DNA of 45,908 nt from Defluviitaleaceae bacterium (GTDB lineage: Bacteria; Bacillota; Clostridia; Lachnospirales; UBA5962). The notes under the pieces were generated by a model. That model saw only the letters and a program-made list of their open reading frames with translations, made no database searches and had not been told where the DNA came from. The stretch is taken from positions 1 to 45,908 of the forward strand of contig WRBA01000018.1 of the NCBI GenBank assembly GCA_009779915.1. Reading direction: 5' to 3'. Shown here piece after piece: positions 17,501 through 24,768 of this stretch. Numbering within the stretch: position 1 is the stretch's first letter; each line of letters opens with the position of its first letter. Position numbers and translations under genes: made by a program.

Positions 17501-18854
17501 TGCTCTTGCAGAACGTAAGAAAAAAGGCATAATGCCGCATAAGCCAAAAAAACGCAGTTCGCGGGTTATTTTTACAAGAAGCATGAGCAAAAAGCATACA
17601 ATACTTTGTCCGCAAATGGCTCCCATACATTTTGGTTTGGTTGAAGAAGCTTTTGCGGCAGCGGGATATAATATAGCTATGCTGCCTGCTATAGACAAAG
17701 AGGCTGTGGATATTGGCCTAAAATATGTAAATAATGACACATGTTATCCTGCCATAATAGTGGTGGGGCAGTTGTTGAAAGCTCTTCAATCCGGAGACTA
17801 CGATATTAATAATGTTTCTACAATTATGTCTCAGACCGGCGGCGGCTGCCGTGCTTCAAATTACATAGGCTTCATACGCAGGGCATTGCGTAAAGCCGGC
17901 ATGGAGCATGTGCCTGTTATATCTGCTTCGGCCGGAGGGATTGAAAAAAATCCCGGGTGGAATTATTCTTTATCTACTATAACGAGGGCTATAAAGGCAT
18001 TAATTTACGGGGATTTATTAAGCCGTGTACTATATGCAATAAGGCCTTATGAAGCAGAAAAAGGTATTGCAGAAGCTATGTATGACAAGTGGTACAAAAT
18101 AGCCAAACTGGATGTGCGAAGCGGCAATGCCGGGTCGTTTAAAAAGAACTGCTATGAAATAGTCAACGACTTTGACACTCTGCCGATTTTGGATGTAATT
18201 AAACCCAAAGTGGGCGTTGTTGGCGAAATTTTGGTTAAATACCACCCCACTGCAAACAATGATATAGTTAGTGTTATTGAAAATGAAGGAGCAGAAGCTG
18301 TTGTTCCGGATTTATTGGACTTTTTCTTATATGGCTTCTTTAACTCAAACTTTAAATACGAGCATTTAGGGGGAAGCAAACTTAAAAAACTTATTACAAA
18401 TGTTGCTATATCCTCTATAGAATACTGCCGTAAACATATGGTGGCCGCTTTAAATCAGAGCAGCAGATTTTATGCTCCTAAGCCCATTGCTGAATTGGCA
18501 GATATGGCAAAGCCTATATTATCCCTAGGAAACCAAAGCGGCGAAGGCTGGTTTTTGACAGCGGAAATGATAGAACTTTTGCACACAGGAACAAGTAATA
18601 TTATCTGCACCCAGCCTTTTGCCTGCCTTCCTAACCATGTGACCGGCAAGGGAATGATAAAAGAGTTAAAGCGGCACTATCCCTTGGCCAATATTGTGGC
18701 AATAGATTATGACCCGGGGGCATCCGAAGTAAATCAGCTTAATCGCATAAAATTGATGTTGGCTCAAGCCGTAAGAAATATGGGGGATGGGGAAAAGAAA
18801 GTAAGTGCTGAGAAAAAAAGAGCAGGCACAAGGGATGTTGTTATACATATATAA
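14565..18854 (+). CDS. 2-hydroxyacyl-CoA dehydratase activase-dehydratase fusion (BadF/BadG type, giant form)
   Basis: A 1429-residue cytosolic protein. Two BadF/BadG/BcrA/BcrD-type ASKHA ATPase domains lie in tandem (about 5-270, DIGSTTVKLAL; and 315-575, GIDAGSTTTKLAL). Each has the cluster-ligand region: ICAGGTGSF at Cys125 and EACSAGCGSF at Cys443/Cys447. A Cys motif CRLCENNC begins at 604, followed by a DUF2229-like region and a C-terminal part like 2-hydroxyglutaryl-CoA dehydratase subunits (QTGGGCRASNYIGF). Known activases couple ATP hydrolysis to one-electron transfer from a [4Fe-4S] cluster to the dehydratase, an oxygen-sensitive reaction. Giant fused forms are common in Clostridia, but their substrate is unknown. 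GGGAGAAGG precedes ATG at 14565, with a good promoter. It stands alone: no CoA-transferase or separate dehydratase gene is nearby. Confidence 0.85.
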   Translation: MDNKLRLGIDIGSTTVKLALVDVDNKIIFDRYERHFSNIQETLENLFKDGFDKFGGEVFSAQITGSGGLSISEWLGVPFVQEVVAASRTLEVLAPNTDVAIEIGGEDAKIIYFTGGLEQRMNGICAGGTGSFIDQMATLLQTDAMGLDELASKHQVVHPIAARCGVFAKSDIQPLINEGAAKEDLAASVFQAVASQTISGLAQGKPIRGNVAFLGGPLHFLKQLRQRFIVALNLSEDNIIIPSNSHLFVAMGAAFTANDGTYTFNELLHNLKNNKKITHEIARLNRLFEDEKELEKFVARHSMTILPKRELSTYKGGVYLGIDAGSTTTKLALIAENGDLLHSYYSGNMGSPLKVVISAVKEIYSLLPRGVTIKGSCVTGYGEALIKAALNIDHGEIETVAHYKAAAHFAPDVDFILDIGGQDMKCIRIKNGVIDNVLLNEACSAGCGSFIETFAKSLNMEVPAFADIALFAKNPIDLGSRCTVFMNSRVKQAQKEGADVADISAGLSYAIIKNALHKVIKITEPSEMGTKIVVQGGTFYNNAVLRTFEAIAGREAIRPDIAGLMGAFGSAIIAKERAVQTSKSSLLNAAELDNLEVKSVMTRCRLCENNCLLTINKFTGEKRFISGNRCEKPLGKEAGSGIEKGEDLFEYKYNRIFDYKSLLPEEASRGTVGIVRALNTYENYPFWHTFFTNLGYRVILSPKSSRNVYEKGLESMPSESVCYPAKLVHGHVMELINMGVDMIFYPSVVYEKKEHKDAHDCFNCPIVVSYPENIRTNVDEIRTLNIDYRNPFINLNDKKSMLAELCNEFAQIPKQEIQNAFDAAWAETDKVKADIQAKGEEILSKLEKSGKYAIVLAGRPYHIDPEIHHGIPQMIASYGVDVLPEDAVSHLANAHDNGPLNVRDQWVYHSRLYSAAAYVANHPNLELVQLNSFGCGLDAVTTDEVQEILEDAGKIYTCLKIDEVNNLGSARIRIRSLFAALAERKKKGIMPHKPKKRSSRVIFTRSMSKKHTILCPQMAPIHFGLVEEAFAAAGYNIAMLPAIDKEAVDIGLKYVNNDTCYPAIIVVGQLLKALQSGDYDINNVSTIMSQTGGGCRASNYIGFIRRALRKAGMEHVPVISASAGGIEKNPGWNYSLSTITRAIKALIYGDLLSRVLYAIRPYEAEKGIAEAMYDKWYKIAKLDVRSGNAGSFKKNCYEIVNDFDTLPILDVIKPKVGVVGEILVKYHPTANNDIVSVIENEGAEAVVPDLLDFFLYGFFNSNFKYEHLGGSKLKKLITNVAISSIEYCRKHMVAALNQSSRFYAPKPIAELADMAKPILSLGNQSGEGWFLTAEMIELLHTGTSNIICTQPFACLPNHVTGKGMIKELKRHYPLANIVAIDYDPGASEVNQLNRIKLMLAQAVRNMGDGEKKVSAEKKRAGTRDVVIHI

Positions 18855-18876
18855 GTATACATATATAAACATCCAC

Positions 18877-18964
18877 ATACAGATATACTCATGAATCTAT
18901 ATGTATGAGTATATCTGTATAAGCATACATATATCTGTATAATTATACAGATATATGTATGCTT
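18877..18964. repeat. AT-rich palindromes including a perfect 44-bp palindrome (palindrome family, copy C)
   Basis: A 16-bp inverted repeat (18877-18892 with 18905-18920, containing GATATACTCAT) is followed at once by 18921-18964, a perfect 44-bp palindrome with no loop (22-bp arms, AAGCATACATATATCTGTAT at one end). The stretch 18841-18875 holds further ATACATATATAA repeats. It lies between two convergent genes, and GAGTATATCTGTAT is identical to copy A. Confidence 0.8.
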
Positions 18965-18973
18965 ATTAAATAA

Positions 18974-20026
18974 TCATATAAACTTCTTACAAAAAATCAT
19001 TACGGCAAAGAAAATTAACCCAAAAAGAGATAAAATGGGCAATGCTATATTTTTATTATCTGATGTTTGCGGGTTTTGTATCGGATTTGATATAGAAGTC
19101 ATTTCCGGAGCAAGCATGGGCGGGGCCGGTTCGTTTTTATCTTGAACTTGGTTAAATTCATATTCTATATAGTTTTCAGGCTCATACATATTACCCAATT
19201 CTTGCAACACGGCTGCATTTTGCGGACCGGGTATTTCATCTGTTTCAATCTCTTGAACTTCTTCATAGCTTCGGTTCTCATTAATGATAATGGGCGCTAA
19301 AGGTGCTGAAGCCGGGGGCAAAAACTCTTTCTCTGCAGTAACTTCTTCTTCGGGAGAAACAACATTTTCTTCGGGATATTCCGGAGGAAGATTAGGTATA
19401 TAATCCGGTTCTTCAGGAATCTCGGGAACTTCAGGAATATCTGGAATAACGACTTCTGGCTCTGTTTCTGTTCCTGTGTAAGGAGGATCATCTGGTTCGG
19501 GTTCATATGGATGTTCTGTTTCTGGAATATCTTCTTCTGTACTGCTGTCTCCTTCATCTTCTTCCTCATCATTTTCTTTCGGCTTATCTTTGTCTTCATT
19601 TACAGTAACAAAAAGTGTGGCAGACCCCAAAACTGTGCCGTTAAAAGGATGTTGCGGCCTGCCTTGGGTGGTCCATAATGTAAGGTCTACTGTATAATTG
19701 CCTGAGTCAAGGCCGTTTGCGGTAAGTAAAAAAGACCAATTGCTTCCCGGGGCCAAGTTGTTGGGAAGGCTGACATAGTGGCTGCTGTGGTCGATAAAGT
19801 CGGCCCTTTGATTATTTATGCGAAAATATGTTGAGTTTTCTCCCGTAATAGCAATGCGCCAATTCCCTTGATGCTCAGAATCTATATTGGTAATAGTTAC
19901 TAAATGCCCATTATCTTTCTGCTCTATAGTGAAATATATACCTTCCGGAATGCTTGCTTGGATTTGTACTCCAAATAAGACACATAACAATAAGCATAAC
20001 GCGGTAAAAATTTTAGGCTTACACAT
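18974..20026 (-). CDS. Sortase-anchored surface protein with acidic Pro-rich stalk
   Basis: A 350-residue secreted protein. A signal peptide (about 1-25, hydrophobic core ALCLLLCVLFGV) is followed by a compact beta-rich domain (about 30-150; segments such as GNWRIAITGENSTYFRI and NYTVDLTLWTTQ look Ig-like), a long Glu/Pro stalk (160-300), the sorting signal NPQTS (19061-19075), a hydrophobic helix and the end CKKFI. The start at ATG 20026 follows AAAGGAGAT; the longer frame from 20059 lacks a ribosome site. It is one of four NPQT[G/S] proteins on the plasmid and probably a substrate of the sortase at 7180. It is 82 bases downstream of the resolvase gene on the same strand. Ligand unknown. Confidence 0.8.
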   Translation of the reverse strand: MCKPKIFTALCLLLCVLFGVQIQASIPEGIYFTIEQKDNGHLVTITNIDSEHQGNWRIAITGENSTYFRINNQRADFIDHSSHYVSLPNNLAPGSNWSFLLTANGLDSGNYTVDLTLWTTQGRPQHPFNGTVLGSATLFVTVNEDKDKPKENDEEEDEGDSSTEEDIPETEHPYEPEPDDPPYTGTETEPEVVIPDIPEVPEIPEEPDYIPNLPPEYPEENVVSPEEEVTAEKEFLPPASAPLAPIIINENRSYEEVQEIETDEIPGPQNAAVLQELGNMYEPENYIEYEFNQVQDKNEPAPPMLAPEMTSISNPIQNPQTSDNKNIALPILSLFGLIFFAVMIFCKKFI

Positions 20027-20073
20027 AAAAACCATCTCCTTTAGGAATATTTTGCCCAAAGAAGATGGTTTTT
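20027..20073 (-). promoter_or_regulatory. Leader hairpin overlapping the ribosome site
   Basis: In the minus-strand transcript AAAAACCATCT (20063-20073) can pair perfectly with AGATGGTTTTT (20027-20037), which runs from the end of the GGAGA ribosome site to the start codon. The stem would bury the initiation region or, through its T-run, act as an attenuator for the surface-protein gene. Confidence 0.5.
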
Positions 20074-20108
20074 GACTGAAAATATAAGGAAATCAAAAGG
20101 AGGCGAAT

Positions 20109-20783
20109 TTAATTTTTTGTAGCTTTAACCTTTGCAGTTTCTGGTGTTTTTGATGAACCTTTGTCCTCATCTTTTTCTTTTTTCACAAACTTATAGAAGG
20201 TATTTCGTTTTAAACCCAAGCGGTTCATGGCTTCCGTACCTGTTATATCACGGTTTTTATAGAGGCTATATATTTCTTCCCACTGCCCGGGACGGTCAAT
20301 TTCCTTGCGTCCTTTAAACTTACCCTGGCTTTTGGCGATAGCTATTCCTTCCCGCTGACGCTCAAGTATATTTTCCCTTTCAAATTCGTATATGGCTCCT
20401 ATAAGGGTAAGCATAAGCTTGCCTGTAGGTGTTTCTGTATCCAGATTTTCCTTAAGGCTGACTATTTTGACACCTTTTTTGGAAAGGCTTTCTGTAATAT
20501 CCAGCAAATCTTTAGTAGAGCGCGCCAGGCGGGAAAAATCCTTGATGTACACGGTGTCGCCATCTCTTATATATTCCATCATCCGGCGAAGCATGGGACG
20601 ATTAGATTCCCTTGTGGAAATTTTTTCGACAAAGATTTTGTATAAATTTAAATCTTTAAAGGCCTCAAGCTGTCTGGCCTCATTTTGGTCTACAGTGCTG
20701 ACTCTAACATACCCCACCCGGGTTTTGTCCGGATAGTCATCATTTGTTATAATGCGGCTTGTGTTTTCAACATTATACATCAT
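20109..20783 (-). CDS. Serine recombinase (resolvase)
   Basis: A 224-residue site-specific recombinase of the resolvase/invertase family. The N-terminal catalytic domain has the nucleophile in GYVRVSTVDQ (Ser29 with the start used here) and the arginines of FSRLARSTKDL; IYEFERENILERQREGIAIAK is the long helix, and a C-terminal HTH (ITGTEAMNRLGLKRNTFYKFVK) binds DNA. The last 25 residues are a Lys/Ser-rich tail. On a plasmid it probably resolves multimers, though inversion cannot be excluded. ATG 20783 is preferred over TTG 20789. A consensus promoter at 20839-20867 has a palindrome in its spacer, so self-repression or a res site is likely just upstream. Confidence 0.88.
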   Translation of the reverse strand: MMYNVENTSRIITNDDYPDKTRVGYVRVSTVDQNEARQLEAFKDLNLYKIFVEKISTRESNRPMLRRMMEYIRDGDTVYIKDFSRLARSTKDLLDITESLSKKGVKIVSLKENLDTETPTGKLMLTLIGAIYEFERENILERQREGIAIAKSQGKFKGRKEIDRPGQWEEIYSLYKNRDITGTEAMNRLGLKRNTFYKFVKKEKDEDKGSSKTPETAKVKATKN

Positions 20784-20838
20784 AAGCAATGCCCCATTTC
20801 GGTGTTATTAAAATTGCAAAGCATTATACACTAATTGG

Positions 20839-20867
20839 ATTATAGCATTTGATTTATCAAAAGTCAA
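20839..20867 (-). promoter_or_regulatory. Resolvase promoter with palindrome in spacer
   Basis: Minus strand TTGACT (20862-20867) and TATAAT (20839-20844) are 17 bases apart. The spacer holds TTTGAT-AA-ATCAAA, a candidate recombinase half-site pair or operator. Confidence 0.75.
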
Positions 20868-20906
20868 TACTATTTTAAATAATTGTTTATAAAATCGAAA
20901 ATTATT

Positions 20907-20996
20907 TCAAACAAACAACGGTATATAAGTTTCTTCAGCTATATAAATGGTTTGAATAGGCTCTACCACAATCAAATAAGCAAGCAAACCAATCAA
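20907..20996 (-). CDS. Possible 29-residue hydrophobic peptide (weak)
   Basis: A short minus-strand frame starting at TTG encodes a peptide beginning MIGLLAYLIVVEP and ending ETYIPLFV. An AGGAG lies upstream but 13 bases away, which is too far for a normal start. It sits between the ABC operon end and the resolvase. Length and hydrophobicity resemble exported signalling peptides, but nothing else supports it; it may be chance. Confidence 0.15.
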   Translation of the reverse strand: MIGLLAYLIVVEPIQTIYIAEETYIPLFV

Positions 20997-21130
20997 TAAA
21001 ATTTTATCACTCCTATTTGCCTGAAATTAGTTAGTGTATTAAAAACATCAGCTTTGACGCTTACAAATTTAATACCTCTTTCCAATCCATTATAATGAAT
21101 AAAGTTTTGTCCTGCAAATTGGGAGGGGGG

Positions 21131-21190
21131 TACGCCGAACCAAAGGCTGCCATCCAAAATAATTTAGATGGCAGCCTTTGGTTCGGCGTA
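21131..21190. repeat. 24-bp perfect GC-rich inverted repeat
   Basis: Arms 21131-21154 and 21167-21190 are perfect reverse complements, with a 12-base AT-rich loop. The stem contains CGAACCAAAGGCTGCCATC and is much richer in G+C than its surroundings. It lies 70 bases after the last ABC gene of the RiPP operon. No T-run follows on the minus strand, so it may be a processing or stability hairpin, or a mobile-element end, rather than a plain terminator. Confidence 0.7.
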
Positions 21191-21259
21191 TTTACATTAA
21201 ATATCTTTTTTGGATTTTTTGGAAATATCTTTTTGACATGCAGCCGATTCCTTCGTGAT

Positions 21260-22855
21260 TTATTCACCAAAATCAATAACTCTGTCAAAGAATCTCTTAC
21301 TAGAAGCCCGATGGCTAATACATACGAAAGTCTTATCCGGATACTCACTAAATAACCTTTCGATGATAAGTGACTCCATGTCCTCGTCTATACTAGAAAA
21401 TGTTTCGTCTATCAAAATTATATCATAATCCCTAACTAAAAGTTGTGCTAATCCTAAGCGTGATTTTTCACCACCGGACATAATATTTGAATTTAGTATT
21501 TGCTCTCCTTTTTCCTCATATTGCATTTTTAACTCTGACAAACTAATGGCTTCATCTAGCTTATTAGAGACACCCTTTATTCCTAGTAATATATTATCTT
21601 TTAATGTGAGTGTTGCAACATTAGTATTTTGAAGAGCTATGCCAAAAACATTTCTTAAAGAATATAGCTCTATATCTTTTAAGTTTATGCCATTGACTAT
21701 AACATCCCCTTTGTAATCATGCAAAATGCCCATAACTATATTAAGCAAAGTCGATTTACCTATGCCGCTTTCGCCCATAAACATAACTCTCTCCCCTTTG
21801 TTTATGCGTAAATCAGGTACATTTATAATTCTGTTTCCGTATTGAACCGAAACATCTTTTGATTCTAGATATTCAAAGTCATTAATAACAATATTTCCGT
21901 TAGGCTCTTCGGGCACGGCGATTAATTCTTTTATATGTTCGATTCCCGGCTTAAAGGAAGCAAAATTAATAAATACGTTGTTAAGCCCGGCAAATGCGCC
22001 TACAAACTGCGGCACATTAATAAACAAGACAACCAAGCCACCTGCATTAATATTATCGGCGTCAGAGAATTGCATAACAAGAAATACAACCACAATCGGA
22101 GCTAAGATATTGAAAAAAGAGCCAATGCTTGACAACACCACTTGTGATACATTCATTTTTCTAAAAAGTCTTGCGTTTATATGCTGAAGTTTCATTATGC
22201 GGTCAGTAAAAAAGCCATAAGCATTTTTTGTTTTAACATTAGACACGCCGTTAATCGCTTCTTCTGCAAATATGCTGGTTTCTTTATTATTTTCCATAGT
22301 CTTTGCTTGAATTTCCATAAAAGAACTTCCAAAACCTTTTGTAGCAACAAAATATAAAGGCATAGCGATGATGGAAAATACGCCTGCGTAAAAATCTATC
22401 GAAAAGACAACAATCCCCAAAAATATAACTTTAATAAAATAGCTTATACCGTCAATACCCGTTAGAAAGGCGTTGGTAGCATTAGATGCTGATGTAAGTA
22501 ACTTAGACCAAACCCCCGGTGCAGGCTTATCGTGAAAGTAGTTGTTATTAGATTTAAGTAATTTTAATATAAAATACTCTTTTATTTTCACATTGCAATC
22601 CCAAATTAACTTTTGGGAAAGATAGGTCTTGAAGTTTGATATACAAAAAGTTAAGGCAAACAGAAAAACTACCAATAAAAAAGATGGAAGTACGCTTGCT
22701 ATGTCTTGCGCCAGAAACTCTAAATTGAAGACTTGGCCCAACAAGGAATTGCTTTGTAGCATTAAGAAACCTATACCAAAAGATAAAATAAAATATACAA
22801 AAAGCATTACTTTGTTTTTTGGCCCTTTTAACATTACATTGAAAACTAATTTCAT
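21260..22855 (-). CDS. ABC exporter half-transporter 3 of RiPP operon
   Basis: A 531-residue fused membrane/ATPase half-transporter, probably exporting the modified peptide or giving self-immunity. Six membrane helices lie in roughly 15-300. The ATPase has Walker A GESGIGKSTLL (near 360), signature MSGGEKSRLGLAQ (near 458), Walker B IILIDETFSSID (near 480) and a switch His in CISHRASS (near 512). No N-terminal C39 leader-peptidase domain is present. GAGGTG precedes ATG at 22855. It is the last gene of the operon, after a terminator-like hairpin at 22976-23011. It is homologous in layout to the two upstream transporters; which of the three pair is not visible. Confidence 0.85.
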   Translation of the reverse strand: MKLVFNVMLKGPKNKVMLFVYFILSFGIGFLMLQSNSLLGQVFNLEFLAQDIASVLPSFLLVVFLFALTFCISNFKTYLSQKLIWDCNVKIKEYFILKLLKSNNNYFHDKPAPGVWSKLLTSASNATNAFLTGIDGISYFIKVIFLGIVVFSIDFYAGVFSIIAMPLYFVATKGFGSSFMEIQAKTMENNKETSIFAEEAINGVSNVKTKNAYGFFTDRIMKLQHINARLFRKMNVSQVVLSSIGSFFNILAPIVVVFLVMQFSDADNINAGGLVVLFINVPQFVGAFAGLNNVFINFASFKPGIEHIKELIAVPEEPNGNIVINDFEYLESKDVSVQYGNRIINVPDLRINKGERVMFMGESGIGKSTLLNIVMGILHDYKGDVIVNGINLKDIELYSLRNVFGIALQNTNVATLTLKDNILLGIKGVSNKLDEAISLSELKMQYEEKGEQILNSNIMSGGEKSRLGLAQLLVRDYDIILIDETFSSIDEDMESLIIERLFSEYPDKTFVCISHRASSKRFFDRVIDFGE

Positions 22856-22975
22856 GATTTCACCTCATATTTTTTTAATATTCCCTAACAAAATCATCGT
22901 TTTTGTTGTAGGAGAATTAATTAATTCAATTATAAGGCTTGGAGCAACTCCAGAGTCAATGGTTATTTTTTTAAA

Positions 22976-23011
22976 AAACACCTAATAAAAAACAGATTTT
23001 GTTAGGTGTTT
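22976..23011 (-). terminator. Hairpin between ABC genes
   Basis: AAACACCTAA (22976-22985) pairs with TTAGGTGTTT (23002-23011), followed by a T-run on the minus strand. It lies 30 bases after the second ABC gene, so it probably reduces but does not abolish expression of the third. Confidence 0.6.
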
Positions 23012-23040
23012 AAAAAATGTTAAGCGTCAACAAGAGTTAT

Positions 23041-24630
23041 TTAAATACGAATCACGTCATCAAATCTAGAGATATACTCCTCGTCCCAATCATGACTTAT
23101 GACAATTCTTGTAACGCCATTCAAAGATAATATGTAATCATTTATAATTTTGGTGTTTTCTGGGTCAAGTCCCGTTGTTGGCTCATCAAATATTATTATT
23201 TTTGGCTGCCTGTAAATAACTCTTGCTATAGAAATTCTTTGTTTTTCCCCGCCTGATATGTTATCGCCAAAATCACCCAAAGGCGTATCTCCTACACGTT
23301 CGGATAATTCTGTCAAAGACAGGCTTTTTAGTATAGGCGTTAAATCTTTATTTATATCGTCAAACAAAGTTATATTATTTTTGAGTGTATCATTGATGAT
23401 AAGTACATCTTGGCTTACAACACCTATCAAATTTAATATTTCTTTTTCGTTTATTTCACTTATATCTACACCTCCAAGAGATATAGAACCCTCGTAGTCT
23501 TTATAATATTTCATAAGCAGTTTAAGCAACGTAGATTTACCCTTACCGCTTTCGCCCAAAATGACATAGGAGCAACCGGGATTAAATTCATAAGAGAAAT
23601 TGTTGTAAAGTTTTGTATTTTCGCCAAAACCAAAAGTTACATTGTTATATTTTATTTGAGGTGTAGAAGAGAATGGTGGGGATTTTAAGTTCTCGTCCTC
23701 ATCTATGTAAGATAACTCATTTTCGAATTTTTCTTTAATTGAATTTGTACCTAAGCGATCTGTGCGAGTTGAGAAGAAATTTCTGATACCATCAGAAACA
23801 TGACTGAACATAAAAGTGGTTGCCAGCAGTTCACCGGCGGACATTTGCCCGGCATAAACCAGATATCCACCCAATAATAATGCTGCGAGATTAAGAAACG
23901 TAGTGAGTTCAAAACCTACTCTATAAGCCAAAAGTTGCATAAATGCATCCTTTTTTGATTTTGAATATAAATTATTAACGATATTTTCAAATCTTTTAAA
24001 GTATTTTTCTGTTGGTCGATTGTGCTTGATGTTTTCAAAGCCTTGCATGGCTTCTGTAACTACAGATGTATATCCCTCTTTAGCCTTGGAAACTTGCATT
24101 CTTCTTTCTTGTATAATTTTTGAAAAAATTCGTGTAGAAATTATAGGCAGAACTACAAATGTTAGGCTTATAGCAAACATCCAGAAGCTAATAAATGCAA
24201 GCAAAGATAGTGCCACGGCAGCTTGAACAGCAAAACCAATTTCAGATGCTATAGCATAATATCTATCTTCAAAAAGCACTGAAGAGTCGTTAATTGACAT
24301 GTTGATATAGTAAGCATCATCTTTTTTGCGAAAACGATTTATTGTGCTTTTATACAAAGAACGTAAAAATCCTATATTTAAGCCGGAAACAATACCTGCA
24401 GAGCTCTTAAGTTTAAAATGTATACCGAGCATGTTAAAAACAAACGATACAAAGTATGTTGCTATAACCAAAAGAGCTAATATAACCATCATCTGCAAGT
24501 TTCCGTTTAAAGCACTTTCTGTTAAAAGTCCAAGCATATAACCGCCTACAACAAAAGCTCCGCTGGAAAAAATAGCTGAAATTGATGCAAACACAATGTA
24601 CTTGCGCCACCCGATAATATACTTTTTCAT
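23041..24630 (-). CDS. ABC exporter half-transporter 2 of RiPP operon
   Basis: A 529-residue half-transporter: six membrane helices (about 10-290), then Walker A GESGKGKSTLLK (near 357), signature ISGGEKQRISIARV (near 458), Walker B IIIFDEPTTGLD (near 480) and switch His in ISHDWD (near 511). All catalytic residues are present. No peptidase domain. ATG at 24630 is chosen over 24651 because AAAGGAGA lies just before it. Its 3' end is duplicated at 24703-24768, right after the neighbouring ABC gene, showing past recombination between the tandem copies. Substrate inferred from context to be the radical-SAM-modified peptide. Confidence 0.85.
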   Translation of the reverse strand: MKKYIIGWRKYIVFASISAIFSSGAFVVGGYMLGLLTESALNGNLQMMVILALLVIATYFVSFVFNMLGIHFKLKSSAGIVSGLNIGFLRSLYKSTINRFRKKDDAYYINMSINDSSVLFEDRYYAIASEIGFAVQAAVALSLLAFISFWMFAISLTFVVLPIISTRIFSKIIQERRMQVSKAKEGYTSVVTEAMQGFENIKHNRPTEKYFKRFENIVNNLYSKSKKDAFMQLLAYRVGFELTTFLNLAALLLGGYLVYAGQMSAGELLATTFMFSHVSDGIRNFFSTRTDRLGTNSIKEKFENELSYIDEDENLKSPPFSSTPQIKYNNVTFGFGENTKLYNNFSYEFNPGCSYVILGESGKGKSTLLKLLMKYYKDYEGSISLGGVDISEINEKEILNLIGVVSQDVLIINDTLKNNITLFDDINKDLTPILKSLSLTELSERVGDTPLGDFGDNISGGEKQRISIARVIYRQPKIIIFDEPTTGLDPENTKIINDYILSLNGVTRIVISHDWDEEYISRFDDVIRI

Positions 24631-24702
24631 ACTTAAGTCTCCTTTACTCAAATTTAATGTAGAGTATTTTTGAAATTACCGCAACGCGTATATAGTTTTG
24701 AA

Positions 24703-24768
24703 GTGTCAACAAGAGTTATTCAAATACGAACCACGCCATCAAATCTAGAGATATACCCCTCATCCCAA
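24703..24768 (-). pseudogene. Duplicated 3' end of an ABC transporter gene (remnant)
   Basis: Bases 24703-24770 match 23024-23091 at roughly nine positions in ten, including GTCAACAAGAGTTATT and CATCAAATCTAGAGATATAC. In the intact gene this codes for its last residues (YISRFDDVIRI) plus the stop. Here it has no gene body and abuts the stop of the upstream ABC gene at 24769. It looks like the scar of a deletion or unequal crossover that removed most of one transporter copy. Confidence 0.75.

Noticed and set aside
18877-18964. Calling the AT-rich palindromes simple transcription terminators.
   Set aside because: They lack GC stems and T-runs, occur also between divergent genes, and at 3695 are flanked by proper terminators.
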